Source of the DNA: Bradyrhizobium embrapense
Lineage (GTDB): Bacteria; Pseudomonadota; Alphaproteobacteria; Rhizobiales; Xanthobacteraceae
Direction: 5' to 3'
Length of the DNA: 64,000 nucleotides
NCBI RefSeq assembly: GCF_001189235.2
Contig: NZ_LFIP02000006.1
Location: 124,001-188,000 of the forward strand
How positions within the stretch are numbered: position 1 is the first letter of the stretch; each line of letters begins with the position of its first letter. A program made the position numbers and the translations under genes. The notes beneath the pieces were generated by a model, which made no database searches, had not been told where the DNA came from, and was given only the letters and a program-made list of their open reading frames with translations. This document shows, piece after piece, positions 56,724 through 64,000 of the stretch.

Positions 56724-57524
56724 TCATGCGACAGCCTCGCGCGGCTGCCTTGGGCGCGGGTCGGCCTGCGACGATCCGCCGAGATAGTGGGTCTTGATGT
56801 CGGCGCGCTGGCGCAGTTCGGCCGCGCGGCCGGCCAGCACGCTGCGCCCGTTCTCGAGCACAACCGCATGGTCGGCAAAGCGCAGCGCCACGGTCGAGTT
56901 CTGTTCGGCGACCAGGATCGACAGCCCCTGCTCGCTGTTGAGCTGCTTGAGCGCCCGAAAGATGGCCTCGACGACCAGCGGCGCGAGGCCCATCGACGGT
57001 TCGTCGAGCACCAGCAGCCGCGGACGCGACATCAGCGCCCGGCCGATTGCCGTCATCTGCTGCTCGCCGCCGGAGGTCAGTCCGGCGAGCGTGCGGCGAT
57101 GCTGCTTCAGCCGCGGAAACAGCTGATAGATGCGGTCGAGGTCCGCGGCGATCTCCGCCCGGCGCGCATCGCGCCCCATCGCGCCGGTGACGAGGTTCTC
57201 CTCCACCGTCAGCGAGGCAAAGCAATGCCGCCCTTCGAGCACCGGAACGAGCCCGGCGCGCACCAGCGTCGCTGCGGACGTACCCGCGACATCGCGGCCA
57301 TCGAAAACAATCCGGCCCGCGGTGATCTGGCCGCGACGCGCCGAGAGCAGCGCCGAGATGGCCTGCAGCGTGGTCGACTTGCCGGCGCCGTTGGCGCCGA
57401 GCACGGCGACGATCTCGCCGCGCCGCACGGCAAGCGAGACGTCGCTGACGGCCGCGATCGCGTAGTTGTAAGTCGCGGCCAGACCTTCGACCGAGAGCAG
57501 GGTTTCGCTCATCTGTTGATCCAT
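56724..57524 (-). CDS. livF: ABC transporter ATP-binding protein, LivF type
   Basis: A 266-residue ATPase of the branched-chain amino acid (HAAT) transporter group. Walker A is GANGAGKSTT, the signature is LTSGGEQQMTAIGRAL (LSGGE-like with T for S), Walker B is RLLVLDEPSMGL, and the H-loop position holds AEQNS, as usual in LivF. The C-terminus carries an extra 20-residue tail rich in proline and arginine. Start taken at ATG 57524 (MDQQMSETLL); ATG 57512 four codons later is equally possible. With LivG it powers LivHM; the substrate is set by the binding protein. A strong hairpin separates it from the binding protein gene upstream. Confidence 0.9.
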   Translation of the reverse strand: MDQQMSETLLSVEGLAATYNYAIAAVSDVSLAVRRGEIVAVLGANGAGKSTTLQAISALLSARRGQITAGRIVFDGRDVAGTSAATLVRAGLVPVLEGRHCFASLTVEENLVTGAMGRDARRAEIAADLDRIYQLFPRLKQHRRTLAGLTSGGEQQMTAIGRALMSRPRLLVLDEPSMGLAPLVVEAIFRALKQLNSEQGLSILVAEQNSTVALRFADHAVVLENGRSVLAGRAAELRQRADIKTHYLGGSSQADPRPRQPREAVA

Positions 57525-57532
57525 CGTCTTGA

Positions 57533-57564
57533 GGGACGCGGGAGCTGAACAGCTCCCGCGTCCC
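57533..57564. other. Strong intergenic hairpin between binding protein gene and livF
   Basis: A perfect 14-base inverted repeat: GGGACGCGGGAGCT at 57533-57546 and AGCTCCCGCGTCCC at 57551-57564, with a four-base loop GAAC. There is no T-run after it on the minus strand, so it looks like an mRNA-stabilising or partial-termination element rather than a full terminator. Such structures behind a binding-protein gene raise its message level over that of the downstream ATPase. Confidence 0.75.
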
Positions 57565-57571
57565 TGCGGCG

Positions 57572-58903
57572 TCAGTTGCTGACGGGATCGTCGCCGGAGC
57601 TCCGCACCTTGATGCCGTGCTCCTTGGCATAGGCGGCGGCCGACTTCTCGATGATCGGGCGCAGGAAGGCCCAGTCCGGCGCGATCCAGCCGGAGACGAC
57701 CTTCCACTTGCCGCCGTCCCACTGCTGGAAGGTGACGCGGCCGTCGCCTTCGTGATTGTCCCAGGTGACGTTGATCGAGTGGAACAAATCCTTGGCGCCG
57801 AGCGCTTCGACCCGCGCCGGATCGAGCTGGAGATGCTCGAAGCCCCAGCGCACTTCATCGCCGGTCAAGGTGCGCTTGCCGAACTTCGCCTGCGCGATCC
57901 GGATCGCCTCGACATTGAGGATGCCGTTCACGATGCCGAGATTGTGGTAGACGCTGCCGATCCGCTTCTTGTCGTCGAGATTGCCCTTGCCGGCGCCATA
58001 GACCGTCTTGATCACCTCCTGCAGCACCGGATATTGCTCGCCGGAGGCTTGCGTGGTGATCGCGATATAGCCCTTGGCGGCGTCACCGGCCGGGATCACG
58101 TCTTCCTCGGAATTGGACCAGACGTTGCCGATGATGTGGTCGGCCGGAAAGCCGACCTTCTGCGCGGTCTTCAGCGCCACCGGATTCATCACACCCCAGC
58201 CGCGCAGCACCACGTAATCGGGCTTCGCGCGCCGGATCGACAGCCATTGCGACTGCTGCTCGTTGCCGGGATGCGGCACCTCGATCTGCTCCAGGCTGAA
58301 CTGGTACTTGTCGGCCAAGAGCTTGTAGATCGGGATGGTCTCCTTGCCATAGGGCGAGCCGTGATAGAGCACGACGATCTTCTTGTCCTTCAGCCTGTCG
58401 ACCCCGCCCTCGCGGCTCGCGATGTAGTTCACGATTCCGGAGGTCTCGCTGTAGGGATTGAGCAGCAGTGGAAACACGTAGGGGAACACGCGGCCGTCGG
58501 TCGAATCGGTGCGGCCGTGATTGATGGTGATGAGCGGCACCTTGTCCTTGGTAATGCGGTCGATCATGGCATAGGCGATGCCGACCGACAGCGGATTCCA
58601 GGCGGCAACGCCGGGGCGCCCCTTCAGCCGTTCATAGACCTCGACGCCGCGCTCGACCTCGTACTGGGTCTCGCCCTCGTCCCAGGTCAGCTTGACGCCG
58701 TTGACGCCGCCGTCGCGGATGTTGATCAAATTGAGATAGTCGATGAAGCCGCCGAAGAAGCCGGTGCCGCCGGCCGCATAGGGACCGACCCGGTAGCTCT
58801 GCAGCGGGAAGAACTGCTCGTCGGCCCGCGCCGCCGATGCTGTGGCCAGCACGGAGGCCACCGCGGCGGCGAAGGCAAATCTCAGATATCTCGATTTAAT
58901 CAT
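57572..58903 (-). CDS. ABC transporter substrate-binding protein, LivK-like
   Basis: A 443-residue periplasmic binding protein of type I (Leu/Ile/Val-binding family). It starts with a clear signal peptide, KSRYLRFAFAAAVASVLATASAARA, cut before DEQFFPLQSYRVGPYA. The body has GFIDYLNLINIRDGGVNG and KKIVVLYHGSPYGKETIP typical of the family. In this operon it probably captures an organosulfur or related small molecule rather than leucine, since genes on both sides encode sulfur-compound oxidoreductases. The position between livM and livF, followed by the hairpin, fits high-level expression. Confidence 0.88.
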   Translation of the reverse strand: MIKSRYLRFAFAAAVASVLATASAARADEQFFPLQSYRVGPYAAGGTGFFGGFIDYLNLINIRDGGVNGVKLTWDEGETQYEVERGVEVYERLKGRPGVAAWNPLSVGIAYAMIDRITKDKVPLITINHGRTDSTDGRVFPYVFPLLLNPYSETSGIVNYIASREGGVDRLKDKKIVVLYHGSPYGKETIPIYKLLADKYQFSLEQIEVPHPGNEQQSQWLSIRRAKPDYVVLRGWGVMNPVALKTAQKVGFPADHIIGNVWSNSEEDVIPAGDAAKGYIAITTQASGEQYPVLQEVIKTVYGAGKGNLDDKKRIGSVYHNLGIVNGILNVEAIRIAQAKFGKRTLTGDEVRWGFEHLQLDPARVEALGAKDLFHSINVTWDNHEGDGRVTFQQWDGGKWKVVSGWIAPDWAFLRPIIEKSAAAYAKEHGIKVRSSGDDPVSN

Positions 58904-58930
58904 CTTGGGTCTCTCCAGTGGTGCGAAATG

Positions 58931-59974
58931 TCAGGTGTTGCGGATGGCGGCCGGCCGCGCGACCGCGCGCCAAAGCCGGTCCCACAGCGCGATCAGGCCG
59001 CGCGGTTCGGCGATCAGGAACGCGATGATGAGCACGCCGACGACGATACGCTGGCTCATCTCCAGCACGCCGGAATCGAACACGCCGCCGAGCAGGGCCG
59101 CGCCGGCGCGTGACAGGAGCAGCGGAAACACCACGATGAAGGCGGCGCCGAGAAACGCGCCGCGCAGCGAGGCCAGTCCGCCGATGATGATGATGAACAG
59201 GATCTGGAACGAGCGATCGAGGTTGAAGCCGGCCGGCTCGACCGTGCGCAGATAGGCGAAGGCCCACAGCGCGCCGGCAATGCCGATCAGGAACGAGGAG
59301 GCGCCAAAAGCGAGCAGCTTGGTGCGTAGCAGCGGCACGCCGATCACCTTGGCGGCGAGTTCGTGGTCGCGCACCGCGATGAAATTGCGGCCGCTCTGCG
59401 CGCGCAGGAGCCGCTGCGTCAGGACCGTCGCGACCACCACGACGCTCAGCGAGAAAACGTAACGCTCCGCCGGGCTGGTGAAGGTGAAGCCGGCCACGCT
59501 GAGCACCGGGGCATCGATCACGCCGGACGGATTGTCGTTGGAGAACCAGCCGAACTTGGTGAGCGCCCATTGCACGAAGAACTGCGCGGCGAGCGTCGAG
59601 ACCGCGAGGTAGAAGCCGCGCAGCCGCAGGCTCGGCAATCCGAACACGATGCCGATCGCAGCCGCGATGAGGCCGGCGAGCACCAGATCGACCAACAGCG
59701 GCAGCTGCGGCAGCCGGAGGTGAAGGTTGTAGGTGGCATAGGCACCGACCGCGAGGAACGCGGCGGAGCCCAGCGACACCTGCCCGGCGTAGCCGGTGAG
59801 CAGGTTGAGCCCGACCGCGGCCAGCGCGAGCGCGAGGAACGGCGTCAGCACCGCGTCCATGAGATAGTCGGAACCGAGCAGCGGAACCGCGCCGAAGGCG
59901 ACCGCGGCCCCGACAGTGATCGCAAAGGCTCCGGCGCCGGGCAAGAGCTGTGCCGTCGATGGTGCTGCGCTCAT
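58931..59974 (-). CDS. livM: ABC transporter permease, LivM type
   Basis: A 347-residue inner-membrane permease of the branched-chain amino acid transport family with about ten hydrophobic segments. Family landmarks are ALNLLTGYAGQVSLGSAAFLAVGAYATYN (with L-N-L-L-T-G-Y-A-G-Q), SLRLRGFYLAVSTLAAQFFVQW and LRAQSGRNFIAVRDHELAAKVIGV, the cytoplasmic EAA-like loop. It pairs with the LivH-type permease, whose stop lies 4 bases upstream of this start. Confidence 0.9.
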   Translation of the reverse strand: MSAAPSTAQLLPGAGAFAITVGAAVAFGAVPLLGSDYLMDAVLTPFLALALAAVGLNLLTGYAGQVSLGSAAFLAVGAYATYNLHLRLPQLPLLVDLVLAGLIAAAIGIVFGLPSLRLRGFYLAVSTLAAQFFVQWALTKFGWFSNDNPSGVIDAPVLSVAGFTFTSPAERYVFSLSVVVVATVLTQRLLRAQSGRNFIAVRDHELAAKVIGVPLLRTKLLAFGASSFLIGIAGALWAFAYLRTVEPAGFNLDRSFQILFIIIIGGLASLRGAFLGAAFIVVFPLLLSRAGAALLGGVFDSGVLEMSQRIVVGVLIIAFLIAEPRGLIALWDRLWRAVARPAAIRNT

Positions 59975-59977
59975 GGC

Positions 59978-60868
59978 CTAGACCCTTTCGACCAGCTTCT
60001 GCCCGAACAGCCCCGACGGCCGCACCAGCAGCAGCACCAGCGCCACGACATAGGCCGCCCAGGCCTCGATGCCGCCGCCGAACAGCCGCCCGACATAGAC
60101 TTCGGAGAGCTTCTCGATGGCGCCGATCAGAAGTCCGCCGATGATCGCACCGGCGATCGAATCGAAGCCGCCGAGCACCAGCACCGGCAGCGCCTTCAAC
60201 ACCACCAGCGACAGCGAGAACTGCACACCGAGCCGCGCGCCCCACAGCAGGCCCGCCACCAGCGCGACGATACCGGAGGCTGTCCATACACTGGCCCAGA
60301 CCCGCGGCAGCCGCAGGCCGACGGCCAGCGCCGCGAACGGATCATCGGCGACCGCGCGGAACGACAGCCCGGTGCGGGTGTAGCGGAAGAACAGCGCGAA
60401 CAGCGCCACCAGGCTGCCCGCGACCGCCGCGGCGAACAGGTCGAACCGGCTGATGAAGACCCCGGCGATGTCGAGCGGCACGTCGCTGATCCCGATGTCG
60501 AGGCCGTGGACCTGGGTGCCCCACAGCAGCTGCGCCGCGCCCTCGATCACATAGGACAGCCCGAGCGTCGCCACGAACAGCGTGGTCGGCGGCTGGTTGA
60601 CCAGCGGCCGCAGCACCGCGCGCTCAACGCTGACGCCGAGCACGACCATGATCGCGAGCGTGATGACGAACGCGACCGGAAACGAGCTGCCGCGCTCGAC
60701 CAGGCTGACGAAGGTCAGCGCCGCAAACAGCAGCATCGCGCCCTGCGCGAAATTCAGCACGCCCGAGGTCTTGTAGATCAGCACGAAGCCGATCGCGACC
60801 AGCGAGTACATCACCCCCGACAGCAGGCCGCCGACCAACACCTCGATCAGGAACTGATAATCGAACAT
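59978..60868 (-). CDS. livH: ABC transporter permease, LivH type
   Basis: A 296-residue permease with about eight hydrophobic segments. It shows the family start LVGGLLSGVMYSLVAIGFVLIYKTSGVLNFAQGAMLLF and the EAA-like region FRAVADDPFAALAVGL. It also has GGFDSIAGAIIGGLLIGAIE near residue 240, which is diagnostic of LivH. The start overlaps the livG stop by one base, so translation is coupled. Forms the membrane channel with LivM. Confidence 0.9.
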   Translation of the reverse strand: MFDYQFLIEVLVGGLLSGVMYSLVAIGFVLIYKTSGVLNFAQGAMLLFAALTFVSLVERGSSFPVAFVITLAIMVVLGVSVERAVLRPLVNQPPTTLFVATLGLSYVIEGAAQLLWGTQVHGLDIGISDVPLDIAGVFISRFDLFAAAVAGSLVALFALFFRYTRTGLSFRAVADDPFAALAVGLRLPRVWASVWTASGIVALVAGLLWGARLGVQFSLSLVVLKALPVLVLGGFDSIAGAIIGGLLIGAIEKLSEVYVGRLFGGGIEAWAAYVVALVLLLVRPSGLFGQKLVERV

Positions 60869-61776
60869 CAGACCGCAAGCTCCGTGATGTCCTGATGCGC
60901 AACGCCGAGATAGGCGTCGATCACGGCCTGGTCGGCTCTCACCTCGTCGGGCGTGCCGTCGGCGATCTTGCTACCGTTGTCGAGCACCGCGATGCGATCG
61001 GACAATCCCATCACGACGCCGATATCGTGCTCGATCAGCACGATGGTGGCGCCATAGCTGTCGCGCGCATTGCGCACGTGCTCGGACAGCTCGAGCTTCT
61101 CGCTCAGTGTGACGCCGGCGAACGGCTCGTCCAGCAGCAGCAACGTCGGTCGCGCCACCAGCGCCCGCGCCAGCTCGACCCGCTTCTGCAAGCCATAGGG
61201 CAAGGTTCCGGCGGCGCGCTCACGGACCTCGCCAAGATGCAGGAAGCCGATGACGTCCTCGGCGGCGGCCCGATTCTCCGCATCGATCCGCCGCGCCAGC
61301 GGCGAGCCGATGATCTGGCGCAAGAAGCCTGAGCGGACGCGATGCGCGAGCCCCATCAGGACGTTGTCGAACACCGACAGCCCCTTGAAGATCGCGAGAT
61401 TCTGGAACGTGCGCGCCACGCCGTGCGCCGCCAATCGCGCCGTCGGCACCTGGGCGAAGGCGCGCTCGCCGAGCCAGACCTCGCCGCGGTCGGGCCGGTA
61501 GAGCCCGCTGATGACGTTGAGCAGCGAGCTTTTGCCGGCGCCGTTGGGCCCGATGACGGCACGGATCTCGCCGGGCGCCACCGCAAGATCGACGTCACGC
61601 AGTGCGGCGACGCCGCCGAATGTCAGCGCGATCTGGCTGAGGGCCAGCACCGGCTGCGCCGCGCGATCCGCGGCCTGTGCCGGCCGCCGCTCCGGAACAT
61701 CGGCTGTCGCCGTTGCACGCGTCTTGCCTTGCGCCGGAGCCGCCTCCAGCGCAAGGACCTCAGCGTTCGTCACCAT
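60868..61776 (-). CDS. livG: ABC transporter ATP-binding protein, LivG type
   Basis: A 302-residue ATPase. Walker A is GPNGAGKSSLLN, the signature LPYGLQKRVELARAL (the Liv variant LxYGxQRR), Walker B TLLLLDEPFAGV, and the H-loop LIEHDIGVVMGL. The C-terminal extension AVIDAYLG is the LivG hallmark. The first 45 residues (EVLALEAAPAQGKTRATATA..) precede the conserved start of the domain and may be overlong; I used ATG 61776, which begins 25 bases behind the sfnG stop. Confidence 0.9.
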   Translation of the reverse strand: MVTNAEVLALEAAPAQGKTRATATADVPERRPAQAADRAAQPVLALSQIALTFGGVAALRDVDLAVAPGEIRAVIGPNGAGKSSLLNVISGLYRPDRGEVWLGERAFAQVPTARLAAHGVARTFQNLAIFKGLSVFDNVLMGLAHRVRSGFLRQIIGSPLARRIDAENRAAAEDVIGFLHLGEVRERAAGTLPYGLQKRVELARALVARPTLLLLDEPFAGVTLSEKLELSEHVRNARDSYGATIVLIEHDIGVVMGLSDRIAVLDNGSKIADGTPDEVRADQAVIDAYLGVAHQDITELAV

Positions 61777-61801
61777 CACCGTCACGTCGAAAGGCTCCCC
61801 A

Positions 61802-62902
61802 TCACTCGGCAGCCTCGGCATGCGCGCCGGTCTTTGCCTCCAGCGCACGGACCAGCGGAATGACGCGGCCGCCGAAATACTCGACCTCCTCCTGGAAGTG
61901 CAGGAAGCCGAGCAGCACGAGATCGACCCCGACCTCCTTCAGCGCGACGATGCGCTCGGCGATCTGTTCCGGCGTGCCGATCAGATTGGTCTTGAAGCCG
62001 TCATTGTACTGGACGAGATCCTCGAAACTGGATTGCGCCCAATTGCCCTGGCCTTCCGGCGAGGCCTTGCCGGCGTTCTTCACCTCGTGCCCGAACGCGT
62101 TGACCGCCTCCGGATCGGCCTTGACGATGATCTCGTCAAGCACGGCGCGCGCCTCGGCTTCGGTGTCGCGCGCGATCGCAAAGGCGTTGACACCGATCTT
62201 GACCGAATGATTGTTGGCGCGCGCCTTCGCCCTGATGTCGTCGATCTGCTTCTTGATCTCCGCGACCGAATTGCCGTTGGTGAAGTACCAGTCCGACACC
62301 CGCGCGGCCATGTCGCGCGCGGCACGCGAGCTGCCGCCCTGGAAGATCTCGGGCAATGGATGCGCCGGCTTCGGCTTCAGCGTGTAGTCGGAGAAGCGGT
62401 AGAAATCGCCGCGGAAGGTGAAATTGTCCTGGGTCCAGATTCCGCGCAGCGCGCGGATGAACTCTTCGGAGCGGCGATAGCGCTCGTCGTGATCGAGCCA
62501 GGGCTCGCCGATCGCGGTGAACTCGCCGCGAAACCAGCCGCTGACGATGTTGACGGCGACGCGGCCTTCGGTGAGCTGGCTGATGGTGGCGATCTGCTTG
62601 GCCGCGACCGCCGGATTCCACGGTCCGGGCAGCAGCGCTGCGATCACCTTCAGCTTCGTGGTCGCGGCGAGCAAAGCATGGCTGAAGGCGACCGGCTCAT
62701 GCTGGAACTCGGCGCCATAACCGGCGGTGAAGCGGATCTGGCTCAGCGCATAATCGAAGCCAGCCTGCTCCGCGATCTGCGCCAGGCGGCGGTTATAGTC
62801 GATGTCCCATCCGGTTCGCTGTTCGATCTTGCTGATTACAAGGCCACCGGAAACATTTGGAACCCAGTAAGCGAATTTGACCTGATCATGGCTGTTAGTC
62901 AT
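61802..62902 (-). CDS. sfnG: Dimethylsulfone monooxygenase SfnG-like (luciferase-like, FMN-dependent)
   Basis: A 366-residue flavin monooxygenase of the luciferase-like family (SsuD/SfnG group). Reduced FMN and oxygen are used to split a carbon-sulfur bond; SfnG turns dimethylsulfone into methanesulfinate. Visible blocks are KFAYWVPNVSGGLVISKIEQRT, FDYALSQIRFTAGYGAE, GPWNPAVAAKQIATISQLTEGRVAVNIVSGWFRGEF and YRRSEEFIRALRGIW, and PEIFQGGSSRAARDMAA with the FMN phosphate-binding residues. It is the first gene of the seven-gene minus-strand operon. The reductase that supplies FMNH2 is not present in the window. Close homologues use other sulfones or sulfonates, so the substrate is probable, not proven. 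Confidence 0.85.
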   Translation of the reverse strand: MTNSHDQVKFAYWVPNVSGGLVISKIEQRTGWDIDYNRRLAQIAEQAGFDYALSQIRFTAGYGAEFQHEPVAFSHALLAATTKLKVIAALLPGPWNPAVAAKQIATISQLTEGRVAVNIVSGWFRGEFTAIGEPWLDHDERYRRSEEFIRALRGIWTQDNFTFRGDFYRFSDYTLKPKPAHPLPEIFQGGSSRAARDMAARVSDWYFTNGNSVAEIKKQIDDIRAKARANNHSVKIGVNAFAIARDTEAEARAVLDEIIVKADPEAVNAFGHEVKNAGKASPEGQGNWAQSSFEDLVQYNDGFKTNLIGTPEQIAERIVALKEVGVDLVLLGFLHFQEEVEYFGGRVIPLVRALEAKTGAHAEAAE

Positions 62903-63722
62903 TGGAATTGCCTCAAACGTTGGACGTGACGGGGTGAGGAAGGCAGCACGAAGCGTTCGCGCGGGCGCCCATCCAGTGGGTTACAGCGCGGCTCATGCGA
63001 GCTGCCGGCAGATTTGAACTAGGGGAAGGGTGGCCGATCAGTATCCGTGATACGCGCCGGCACACGTTCGCTGCGTCAACAACACACCGTTCGACACGAT
63101 GTCAGCGGCGCGGCGCGACTTCGAGATCGGTCAAACGGGCCATTGCAAGTCATCCGCATTCCCCTCGCAGGCAGCATCGGCGAACGATCAATAGTCTCAG
63201 AGAAAGCAGAGACGAGCGAGTCCAAGGCAATCTCTTTTTCAGCCAGTCCGGGAAAGCGGTATTCTTTTGTTGATGCAAAATGCATCGTTTGATGCTGAGC
63301 GGTCGATTTTCTTCGGATTGAACGTGCCGCTAAGCACCGAGCGACGCTTATAACGCGCTGGTATTGCGTCTAGCCCGAGCCTTGCTGCTCCATTCGGTAA
63401 GGCGAGCATGCATGCGCGAAGAGAGGCGGAGCTGACTATCGGACCAATGTGGGTTTTGGCGCCTCCAGGAGGTGTCGGCACATTCTTCCAGCGATTGGTA
63501 ATTGCCCGATGAAGCCAAAAGCATTTCTCTGTCGAAGCCAATATCAATTACCGCATGATAGGCCGGAGTGGCCGTCCGGTTAGAGATGCGAGCAATAATC
63601 GGGATAGCTTTTTTTGTTTTTGGGTTTCTGCGTGGCAACCGAAGCCACGGTATCAAAAGCGATATGGCAATATGTGTTTTTGTACCTTAAGCTGGATCTG
63701 CAATGCTCAGGAGGTTGCCAGC
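62903..63722. other. Promoter region of sfnG operon and intergenic DNA
   Basis: No gene recognised. The left part must carry the promoter of the sulfur operon; in other bacteria sfn genes use sigma-54 and the SfnR activator, but I saw no good TGG-N10-GC site here. The right part (63250-63700) is richer in A and T, marking a return to island-like composition. Confidence 0.4.
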
Positions 63723-64000
63723 ATGGATGGTGCAGACTCGATGTCTGATTTGGTCGATTTCGCGTTCGAGATCGCTGGAAGCGCAGGTTCTCACGCCACC
63801 GAATGGTTTCGACGGCCGATAGACATCAACACGAAGGATGACGAGAGCCCCGTTACGGAGGCAGATCGGCGTGTCGAGGAAGCCATCAGAAAGGCGATTT
63901 CCGCTAGATTTCCAGAGCATGCGATTTTCGGTGAAGAATACGGGATCCAGGGTGATCTCGATTTGCCTACGTGGGTGGTCGATCCCATAGATGGCACGCG
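63723..64000 (+). CDS. Inositol-monophosphatase-family phosphatase, 5' part
   Basis: The first 92 codons of a gene that continues beyond the window. ATG 63723 has AGGAGG eight bases upstream. DDESPVTEADRRVEEAIRKAI, FPEHAIFGEEYG with the metal-binding glutamate, and WVVDPIDGTR with DPIDGT are the family metal sites. The family includes inositol monophosphatase (SuhB), histidinol phosphatase HisN and the 3'(2'),5'-bisphosphate nucleotidase CysQ. The DESPVTEADRRVE version is most common in HisN/IMPase-like proteins of alphaproteobacteria. The specific substrate cannot be given from this part. Confidence 0.88.
   Translation, partial: MDGADSMSDLVDFAFEIAGSAGSHATEWFRRPIDINTKDDESPVTEADRRVEEAIRKAISARFPEHAIFGEEYGIQGDLDLPTWVVDPIDGT

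Noticed and set aside
59363..60895. 510-codon plus-strand frame opposite the permease genes
   Set aside because: It is the complementary strand of livM/livH, with biased composition (Q/R/D-rich) caused by their G/C third positions. Similar long antisense frames at 55469-56686, 57617-59113 and 61511-62929 are rejected for the same reason.
1..64000. CRISPR arrays or long tandem repeats
   Set aside because: No regularly spaced direct repeats were seen on reading the window.

Overview
The window looks like part of the symbiosis island of a nodulating Bradyrhizobium. The reasons are a textbook nod box, a NodV/NodW-type two-component system, a NopP-type type III effector with a tts box, a second glucosamine-6-phosphate synthase (NodM), the GDP-fucose pair NoeL/NolK used for Nod-factor fucosylation, and dense, decayed insertion sequences. 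Everything here is read from sequence and family knowledge; no database search was run.

Layout. 0.4-2.6 kb: a periplasmic serine hydrolase and an orphan ModB permease with a stump where modA should be. 3.2-6.1 kb: a Rieske aromatic O-demethylase operon (oxygenase, GntR regulator, reductase), all on the minus strand, with two GTATAC-centred operator candidates upstream. 6.4-9.0 kb: a decayed LysR gene, a nod box, a sigma-54-like promoter and a DctA dicarboxylate carrier. 10.1-13.9 kb: a multi-PAS histidine kinase, a FixJ/NodW-type regulator and an extra single-domain receiver. 14.3-16.4 kb: a broken nopP copy cut off from its promoter by a frameshifted IS110-type element. 16.8-18.8 kb: a GH127 beta-L-arabinofuranosidase. 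19.6-23.2 kb: a small hypothetical gene and an IS66 transposase gene interrupted by a second IS110-type element. 23.3-24.2 kb: intact nopP with its tts box. 24.9-29.7 kb: nodM diverging from noeL-nolK. 30-37 kb: an MFS carrier, a TauE/SafE exporter and an RND efflux permease without its adaptor.

37.7-51 kb is a separate accessory block anchored on a CAU-anticodon tRNA. The C-terminal stump of a serine recombinase sits 3' of the tRNA, followed by a ribbon-helix-helix protein, a 1227-residue SIR2 protein, an AbiE toxin-antitoxin pair and a 1734-residue protein with a nuclease-like N-terminus, a P-loop and long repeats. This is the best candidate for a little-described system: an anti-phage locus combining an NAD-targeting effector, a nucleotidyltransferase TA module and an Avs-like STAND sensor. 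A DUF5623-type protein and a TylF-like methyltransferase follow, then about 2.5 kb of decayed sequence.

55.5-62.9 kb is clearly different: strongly G/C-biased third positions and a tight seven-gene minus-strand operon (SfnG-like sulfone monooxygenase, a complete Liv-type ABC transporter, an acyl-CoA-dehydrogenase-like desulfurisation enzyme). It reads as a chromosomal-type organosulfur uptake and use module. The window ends in the first 92 codons of an inositol-monophosphatase-family gene.
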